Of a stretch of DNA of 20,200 bases, positions 14,783 to 20,200 are shown one piece after another (the first letter of the stretch is position 1; every line of letters starts with the position of its first letter). Origin of the DNA: Pseudomonadota bacterium. GTDB taxonomy: Bacteria; SAR324; XYD2-FULL-50-16; JAHJRI01. The notes beneath the pieces are model-generated. The model was not told the DNA's origin and made no database searches. It saw only the letters and a list, made by a program, of their open reading frames with translations. The translations under genes were made by a program, and so were the position numbers. The stretch covers positions 1 through 20,200 of the forward strand of contig JAKSDL010000200.1 of the NCBI GenBank assembly GCA_022360105.1, given 5' to 3'.

Positions 14783-15348
14783 GCAATATCGGTACTGACC
14801 CTTTTCATCGCAAAATGCATGTTACTCGAAGTTACTCCCCCTTGGTTACTACTCTCACAGTTCACCTTGCAATTTACGCCTAAGAAAAACCATGCAAAAC
14901 AAACGGATATTAAACATTCCACATACAATTCTTACCTAAAAAAGAGATTTTAGGAGAAAGATATACGAATACCACCGAGATTCAATGAAGTTTTCTGTTT
15001 ACTTTTATTATGAAAATCGATATGGGTCGGGATGGCGGTCGCAAACTCAGTTTGTTTGCTTTATGAATCGACACGATATAAAATTTATTATTGATTTGCT
15101 TTTATTAAAGAGATCGTTTCTGAAAGTCCGGTAACTATGGACACTTTTTTATCGCAGTATTTGAAATTCAATAAATTCAATTGGTTTTCTTTAAATTGGA
15201 TCTGACGATAAAAAAAATACCTAAAACGTAGTTTGCTTTAATAGTCCTTGAAAGATACAAAGGTAATAACTAGTTTTTTTTCACCTTTGATTCAAGTTAG
15301 TTAATAACAGACCTGTAATTAAAAGGACCATAAACCCCCCTAAGACAA
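14783..15348. other. 566-base spacer before the cyclase operon
   Basis: AT-rich region with no convincing gene. GTTACT occurs three times (14821, 14831, 14845). A 49-codon frame (14985-15134) lacks a ribosome site and family resemblance. A long dyad (15247-15296) lies close to the cyclase start. A possible promoter is TTGCTT (15233-15238) with TACAAA (15256-15261), a weak match that overlaps the dyad. Confidence 0.45.
15247..15296 (+). promoter_or_regulatory. Two-step dyad upstream of cyclase
   Basis: CTTGAA/TTCAAG (15247-15252, 15291-15296) outside and CAAAGGT/ACCTTTG (15258-15264, 15283-15289) inside form nested arms around an 18-base loop containing eight T. It ends 52 bases before the cyclase start and could be an operator or a leader hairpin. 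Confidence 0.4.
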
Positions 15349-17082
15349 ATGTCAGACGCCAATATTGCAGAAGTTAACGCGACCAACGTCAGCGCCCCCG
15401 CAGCACCGGAAGAAGAAAAAAGGACACGGGTCGTACCAGTCACATTCAAAATCGTGATTTCCTTCGCTTTATTCATCCTCATCTCAAATTTCGTCACCAA
15501 TTACATCAATCTGATTTTCAACAGGGCTGAGCTATATAACCTGATGAATCAGCTTTTGATTAAGGATTTAAAGGTGATGTACACCTACTGCAACAACCAG
15601 TGGGATATTCTGCAATTCGATAAAAACTACGAAGAATCGATTCAGAGTATTGAGCAAAAGGGGACTCACGAGTTGAAAAACGAGAAAGCCATTGTGCTGG
15701 GAATCAAGCCGGATGGGGAAATCCTTTTTCAGGCTTCCCGCATCACTCGCTACAAAACCTTTAGTGATTCCGCCACACTCGGAAAACTGGTGGTCAATCT
15801 TAAAGATGACAAGGATGAAGGACACATTCACTTCACATTTAATAACGAAGAGTATTTTGGCATTTATAAATTCAATCAAAAATGGAACGCCTTTGTGCTT
15901 CGAGCGGAAGAATTGAATGAATTTTATAAAGAGTCGCGTGTCATCTTCAGGAATATTTCCATTATGATCATCGTTTTTACGATTCTGATGGGAACTATTG
16001 GAGTGCTGCTGCTCAGATTCCTGCTTCGCTTTATTGAAGTCTTCACTACCAAGATTCGCGAGATGATCGAATCTCAGGAACTAGGAATCATGGACCTAAG
16101 CAAGGCGACCAACGATGATATTACCTACCTGGGAGCGGCCTTTAACTCCTTATCCAGTATGGTGAATAACCTGATGTACATTTTCCGGAAGTTCACCAAT
16201 CAGGATATTGTGACCAAGGCCTATCAAGAGCGGGAGGTAAAACTGGAGGGACAAAAGAAAAACCTCACCATCCTCTTTTCGGATATCAAGAGTTTCACTT
16301 TCATCACGGAAACCCTGGGAACGGACATTATAAACCTGCTGAATATGTATTACGACACAGCAATTCGCGAAATCGTGAAGTTCCAGGGAGTTATCGGGTC
16401 TATTATTGGCGACGCAATCCTATCGGTGTATGGGGTTTTCGACAATCCCACTTTGAATAAATCGTATCAGGCAGTCTTGACGGCGTACAAACTTCAGGAG
16501 GTAACCGCCACATTGCGAGAAAACATGAAACGCATCAAAGCTAATATCGAAGCTGAGCAGGGTGTGTTATCACCGGAGCAGAACAAGATGTATCGTGCCG
16601 TTTTACTGGAAATCGGTGTGGGAATTGATGGTGGTGAGGTTTTTTACGGAACCCTGGGTTCTTATGTGAGGATGACCAATACGGTAATCGGGGATAATGT
16701 AAACGCAGCCTCCCGTCTCGAAGGTCTGACCCGAATCTACAAAATTCCGGTTATCTGCTCCGACTTTGTCAAAGACGATATCGAAGATAATGTTGAAAAC
16801 CACGGTGTTCATTTTGTAGAGATCGATACAGTCATGGTCAAAGGTAAAACAGAAGGCAAGAAGATTTACTGGCCTATCCTGGATACCGATTATGATGGAT
16901 ATATGAAACAGCAGGTGACGTTGTTTTCTGACGGTCTAAAGTTTTATTATGACGGTGATTGGAGCACTGCCAAACAGAAATTTGATGAATGCGAGCTCCA
17001 AATCACTGAAGTGTTTAGAATCAGAACACAAGATAAATGCCCCAATAACTGGAACGGAATATGGGAAATGAAATCGAAATAA
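15349..17082 (+). CDS. Membrane class III nucleotidyl cyclase
   Basis: Sensor-type cyclase of 577 residues. A cytoplasmic N-terminus (1-32) is followed by a membrane span (about 33-56), an extracytoplasmic sensor region (about 57-200) of no clear family, a second span (202-229), a HAMP-like linker (about 230-285) and a class III catalytic domain (about 302-510). Metal-binding D312 (FSDIKSF) and D355 (IGDAIL) and the transition-state residues N452 and R456 (VNAASRLEG) are present. The positions that usually select adenine, K before IGD and D in R-x-D-Y-T, are S351 and T443, so ATP versus GTP preference is uncertain. There is a ~25-residue insert near 395-420. It is first gene of a three-gene operon; its end overlaps the next gene by 22 bases. 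Start ATG 15349 has only a weak ribosome site. Confidence 0.9.
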   Translation: MSDANIAEVNATNVSAPAAPEEEKRTRVVPVTFKIVISFALFILISNFVTNYINLIFNRAELYNLMNQLLIKDLKVMYTYCNNQWDILQFDKNYEESIQSIEQKGTHELKNEKAIVLGIKPDGEILFQASRITRYKTFSDSATLGKLVVNLKDDKDEGHIHFTFNNEEYFGIYKFNQKWNAFVLRAEELNEFYKESRVIFRNISIMIIVFTILMGTIGVLLLRFLLRFIEVFTTKIREMIESQELGIMDLSKATNDDITYLGAAFNSLSSMVNNLMYIFRKFTNQDIVTKAYQEREVKLEGQKKNLTILFSDIKSFTFITETLGTDIINLLNMYYDTAIREIVKFQGVIGSIIGDAILSVYGVFDNPTLNKSYQAVLTAYKLQEVTATLRENMKRIKANIEAEQGVLSPEQNKMYRAVLLEIGVGIDGGEVFYGTLGSYVRMTNTVIGDNVNAASRLEGLTRIYKIPVICSDFVKDDIEDNVENHGVHFVEIDTVMVKGKTEGKKIYWPILDTDYDGYMKQQVTLFSDGLKFYYDGDWSTAKQKFDECELQITEVFRIRTQDKCPNNWNGIWEMKSK

Positions 17083-18377
17083 AAGATCTTGATACCAGGA
17101 GTACCTCCTTTCTTCCTGCGGAAATCAGGGATATTGACGGTATTACCGAGATCTACTCTCTTGAAGATGAATTTGCGAAAACCAAAAAGAATCGGAATCT
17201 TGGCTTGTATGCCTCAATCGGACTCTTTTTCTTATTGGTGATCGCCAGTGCATTCATCTTTTCATTGTACGTTCAAAGCAAAAATCAGAACGTTGAAATC
17301 AATATCAGTGAATTTGAAGATTTGCGGTTGAAGGAGGTTATTGATTCGGCGCGAAGTCACGAAAATAACCTGGATCTGCTGTTGATTAAACTGGAAATCC
17401 TGAAAGTTGATCAAAGCAAAAAAATTCTGGAGATCAAACAAAGTCAATACAGAAAAGAGCTGGCGCTTCTCGCTCGCGAGCTTCCTGTTGACAGGACAGA
17501 CACAGGACTTGCACAAATCAGAGCGACTGAACGCAGACAGATTGCAGCTGTTAACAAAGAATTTGAAAATCAGATCAAAGCCCAGGAACAAGAAATTGAG
17601 GATATTAAGCGGGAACTGGCCGAGAAAAAGGCTGCTGAAGAATCCGGACAGGCCGATGCCATCTCCAATATCGACAGGCTTAATGAACTGAAAATGGCTG
17701 AGCTTAAAAAAAGTAACGATTCCGGAGTTATTTCCCTTCGTCAATATTATGAAAACTACATTAAGTACCTGACCTCACTTTATAATCCACGTTTCGCTAC
17801 ACCTCATATCAAAAACGTGTTGAATTCGGCAAAATCAAAACGCGTCAGAACAGTAACCGGCTATCATCCGGTCCTGCAGCAGGAAGGAGTGGTTAGTTAC
17901 GGGGAATACCAGCAGTTAAAGCGGAAGAATTCGGATAACTACTTTCTTCTTAACAGGATACAACGCATCCCATACAAAGGTACGGTGGCACCGTCTTTAA
18001 GTGCGATTTCCGTTATGTCCAAGTCAATAGAAAGTGATTACGAACGGCTGTTGCGTAAATCTGCCAATGTGATTCGCTATAAAAACGGAATTATCGGAAA
18101 TTATGCCGCCGCCTTGGATCTAATGCTGGCTGACAGTTCCGAAAATGGCTACATCATTAATGCTGATAACACTAAAGCAATTCATGTGCATCTTCATGAA
18201 ATGTTTGGTGCACCTATTGACAAAACAGCGACCGTTTTTCGTGAGGATGATGAATACATAGGACGAATCAGGATTACCAAGACCGAGCATGATGGCATCC
18301 TCAGAGCACGCCTGATTGCACTTGCAAAAGGCAAATCTTTTCAACCATTTGATAAAATTCTGCTAGAAATCAACTAG
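17061..18377 (+). CDS. Membrane-anchored coiled-coil protein, unknown function
   Basis: I do not recognise this 438-residue protein. It has an acidic cytoplasmic N-terminus (1-40), a basic stop KTKKNRN, one membrane span (about 47-71) and then a periplasmic part: a long charged coiled coil (about 85-220, rich in E, K, R, Q), a middle region with RQYYENYIKYLTSLYNP, and a C-terminal β-rich domain (about 360-438). That last domain has the rhythm GYI..ADN..IHVHLHEMFG...AT..R.DEYIGRIRI, reminiscent of FlgT/CsgG-associated small barrels; this is only a resemblance. Its ATG lies inside the cyclase gene (22-base overlap) after GGAACGGAAT, so translation is probably coupled and the protein likely acts with the cyclase, perhaps bridging it to the envelope. 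Confidence 0.8.
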   Translation: MGNEIEIKDLDTRSTSFLPAEIRDIDGITEIYSLEDEFAKTKKNRNLGLYASIGLFFLLVIASAFIFSLYVQSKNQNVEINISEFEDLRLKEVIDSARSHENNLDLLLIKLEILKVDQSKKILEIKQSQYRKELALLARELPVDRTDTGLAQIRATERRQIAAVNKEFENQIKAQEQEIEDIKRELAEKKAAEESGQADAISNIDRLNELKMAELKKSNDSGVISLRQYYENYIKYLTSLYNPRFATPHIKNVLNSAKSKRVRTVTGYHPVLQQEGVVSYGEYQQLKRKNSDNYFLLNRIQRIPYKGTVAPSLSAISVMSKSIESDYERLLRKSANVIRYKNGIIGNYAAALDLMLADSSENGYIINADNTKAIHVHLHEMFGAPIDKTATVFREDDEYIGRIRITKTEHDGILRARLIALAKGKSFQPFDKILLEIN

Positions 18378-18386
18378 GAATGAACA

Positions 18387-19775
18387 ATGAATAGAAGACT
18401 TCTTACCATTTCTGTTTTGATTATTGCATTCGCCTGCATTTTTGCGGTATCAACACCACTGTTTGCATTCGAATGGAGTGAAAAAGGCATCACTGTACAA
18501 GACAGGGCCAGTATTGAACAAGGCACTAGAATTACCCTGGTGGATAGTTCTCAAAAATCGTTTTCAGTGATTCATGGCAAGGATCTATTTACAGATCCTG
18601 TGAAAGAAGTGGTGTACAATGTATTCACGCAGATTTCAGATAGCTATAATCTGCCAACGTCTTCAATTGAATTTGAGATCAAACCGGAGTTGTTTGAAAT
18701 TCGGCTGGTCTTGGATCAAACCGCACAGACAATAGCCATTGTCAATCATGGTTTAAAACCGTCGGAAAACCTGATCCCGACTGTGTCTGTGATGATAAAC
18801 GAATTCACAGCCTGGAAAGACCTTACGATAGCAAGCTTACAGGTCATAGCAAAAGGAAACAGCTTCCAGACGGTGATAACCCCAACTCAAGGGAGTCCAT
18901 TAATCAATCTTCAATTTGCTTCGGCACAACCACAAAAAAAGATCATTTCTGATCTGGCCATCTTTTATAACGAGGTATCAAACTGGCAGGGATTAGACCT
19001 TCAGGAATTCAATGTGGCGGTTGGCAAAGCCAAAATCAATGCCACCATCAATGGACTTGATGGCAGAGGTATTGAGCTGACCTACCATGGTTCTCAGTTG
19101 AATCCTAAACAATTGAAAAACATAGGAACATCCTATAATACAGTTGCCGGCTGGAAAAGTATTGGTCCAAAAAGGGTGCTGATTTCAGCCAAACCGGAAG
19201 AAATCAACACTGTCGTAACGCTTTCAAAGGCTGTTTACAGAGGAAAAGATCTGCTCAAGTTTCTCCCGTCAGGGATCAGACTGATCTTTGATAACGAATT
19301 AAGCTACAATTTCAGGACCGTGACAGGGCAATATTTCGTGCAGATTATTGGGGACTACACCAGTGAAAGCAAGTTACTTTGGCAGATAAACGAAGCCATC
19401 AAAAATCCGATTCTTTATATCAGAAAATATGATCCGGAGTTTTTCTTCAGACAATTGGAAGGCATCCGCAACCAGAACGCTGAGATTTTTAATGAATTAC
19501 GTGCCAAGAATGAGCTACTGACAAAAAACTACAACAACCTCAGAGAGGCCCATGAAAAGTTTATTTTTGGTTATATCAGCATGGAAAATTCTGGTTTTAT
19601 GAGAAGGGCTGATGACAATAAAGCAGCTATTAATCGCATCGTGGAGCTAAAAACATCCAACCCTGAATTCACCAGAAATCAAATCGAAACCCAGCTGGAC
19701 TCAGAAGAAATCGATGTCACCAACAAAGTCATCGACATGGTCCTCAACCTCTACTTCAACGATTTCAAAAAGTAA
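18387..19775 (+). CDS. Exported repeat protein, unknown function
   Basis: A 462-residue protein I do not recognise. A signal peptide runs to about LFA|F (residue 27). Residues about 74-256 contain a repeat of ~56 residues, each a β-rich stretch ending in a short helix with an aromatic: SDSYNLP (Y87), NEFTAWKDL (W143), YNEVSNWQGL (W200) and YNTVAGWKSI (W256). The C-terminal third (about 350-462) is helical, with a charged stretch that may form a coiled coil. ATG 18387 has AGGA (18376-18379) overlapping the previous stop, so it is translated with the coiled-coil gene. It is probably periplasmic or surface-located and may be the sensory or effector end of the cyclase operon. A strong terminator follows. 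Confidence 0.8.
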   Translation: MNRRLLTISVLIIAFACIFAVSTPLFAFEWSEKGITVQDRASIEQGTRITLVDSSQKSFSVIHGKDLFTDPVKEVVYNVFTQISDSYNLPTSSIEFEIKPELFEIRLVLDQTAQTIAIVNHGLKPSENLIPTVSVMINEFTAWKDLTIASLQVIAKGNSFQTVITPTQGSPLINLQFASAQPQKKIISDLAIFYNEVSNWQGLDLQEFNVAVGKAKINATINGLDGRGIELTYHGSQLNPKQLKNIGTSYNTVAGWKSIGPKRVLISAKPEEINTVVTLSKAVYRGKDLLKFLPSGIRLIFDNELSYNFRTVTGQYFVQIIGDYTSESKLLWQINEAIKNPILYIRKYDPEFFFRQLEGIRNQNAEIFNELRAKNELLTKNYNNLREAHEKFIFGYISMENSGFMRRADDNKAAINRIVELKTSNPEFTRNQIETQLDSEEIDVTNKVIDMVLNLYFNDFKK

Positions 19776-19784
19776 CCCCTCAAC

Positions 19785-19810
19785 AAAGTCCGCCACCCGG
19801 CGGACTTTTT
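19785..19810 (+). terminator. Rho-independent terminator of cyclase operon
   Basis: A perfect 10-bp stem AAAGTCCGCC/GGCGGACTTT with loop ACCC and a T-run, 9 bases after the last stop codon of the operon. Confidence 0.95.
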
Positions 19811-19899
19811 CGAAATCAGGCTCATCAATTCACCCATTTTCCTCGTTGTTTCCCCTTTAGTCATCATTCAAATCGATTACGCAATATAGGTATTTCCAA

Positions 19900-19948
19900 T
19901 TTCTATTTTGACCATTGGTAGCTATAATCATGTGTGCTATTTATCACA
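19900..19948 (+). promoter_or_regulatory. Promoter with CRP-like site
   Basis: Consensus -10 TATAAT (19923-19928) with only a weak -35 (TTTCTA, 19900-19905). Just downstream, TGTGC-n6-TCACA (19933-19948) resembles the CRP/FNR-family operator TGTGA-n6-TCACA with one mismatch, placed to repress at the start site. Confidence 0.4.
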
Positions 19949-19975
19949 AAAACACACATCCTTATACGGGTATTT

Positions 19976-20101
19976 ATGAGAACAATTCAGATGACATTAA
20001 CAGAAGACATCGTTGAATCCGTAAACACATCTATCGCCACATTCGATGAAAAATTCCAGAAATCCTTTACCAAACTTTCCCTGCCAGTCTATCCCTTTTA
20101 G
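19976..20101 (+). CDS. Truncated ribbon-helix-helix antitoxin-like protein
   Basis: A 41-residue frame starting MRTIQMTLTEDIVESVN, the typical β-strand and first helix of ribbon-helix-helix (CopG/MetJ-like) antitoxins. The continuation KSFTKLSL fits the second helix, then the frame ends after eight more residues. Full members have about 70-90 residues. Another frame after about 20080 continues as IKKALKNCHERTRK, which looks like the missing family tail, so a frameshift is likely. No toxin gene is visible before the window ends. No clear Shine-Dalgarno site. Probably a pseudogene; a short functional DNA-binding peptide is the alternative. Confidence 0.45.
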   Translation: MRTIQMTLTEDIVESVNTSIATFDEKFQKSFTKLSLPVYPF

Positions 20102-20200
20102 TATCAAAAAAGCCTTGAAAAATTGCCACGAACGCACACGAAAAACACTAAACATTATCGAACAACGACAAATCACATTTTCGAATGGACTAATTTAAAA
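20102..20200. other. Right edge of window
   Basis: Bases 20123-20147 read CCACGAACGCACACGAAAAACAC-like sequence, similar to low-complexity CACGAA extragenic repeats I have seen in environmental genomes. No intact gene starts here. Confidence 0.3.

Noticed and set aside
14821..14850. Three GTTACT copies after tetR
   Set aside because: Uneven spacing (10 and 14 bases) and short motif; chance is likely.
14985..15134. Possible 49-residue small protein
   Set aside because: Weak ribosome site, unremarkable composition and no family resemblance; cannot be supported.

Overview
The window is a chromosomal segment from a Gram-negative bacterium. Evidence for this is an LpxH-type lipid A enzyme, Sec signal peptides, a DsbA-like periplasmic protein, a binding-protein ABC importer with no lipobox, and Shine-Dalgarno starts. 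I cannot name the phylum. Base composition is uneven by eye: the importer and lyase genes are GC-richer than the cyclase operon and the AT-rich spacers.

Positions 36-9331 hold an oligo-uronide (probably alginate-type) uptake and breakdown locus. A KdgF-like cupin (minus strand) is divergent from a FadR/GntR-family regulator. After a gap with gene debris and a hairpin repeat comes an operon of ABC ATPase, two LplB/YtcP-type permeases, a periplasmic binding protein with an EF-hand-like Ca loop, a rho-independent terminator, and a cytoplasmic PL15-type heparinase II/III-fold lyase. The set resembles the AlgS/AlgM1/AlgM2/AlgQ importer plus exo-acting oligoalginate lyase of Sphingomonas A1 and Agrobacterium. 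The likely scheme is import of oligosaccharides, cleavage to unsaturated monomers by the lyase, and ring-opening by KdgF. At least nine half-sites of the operator ATTGGTTnAACCAAT cluster at the promoters of kdgF, the regulator and the importer, so the regulator probably controls all three.

Positions 9621-14782 are mostly housekeeping: tRNA-Met(CAT) with its own strong promoter, an LpxH-like phosphoesterase, a DsbA-like protein, the RNA-binding protein Tex and a TetR regulator. Several palindromes and a nested inverted-repeat block lie in the spacers.

Positions 15349-19775 are a tight three-gene operon closed by a perfect terminator: a membrane class III nucleotidyl cyclase with unusual specificity residues, a membrane-anchored coiled-coil protein whose gene overlaps the cyclase by 22 bases, and an exported protein with about four ~56-residue repeats. 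I do not recognise the last two. This trio is the best candidate for an undescribed system, possibly envelope sensing coupled to cyclic-nucleotide synthesis. The right edge carries a short, probably broken ribbon-helix-helix antitoxin-like gene behind a consensus -10 and a CRP-like palindrome.
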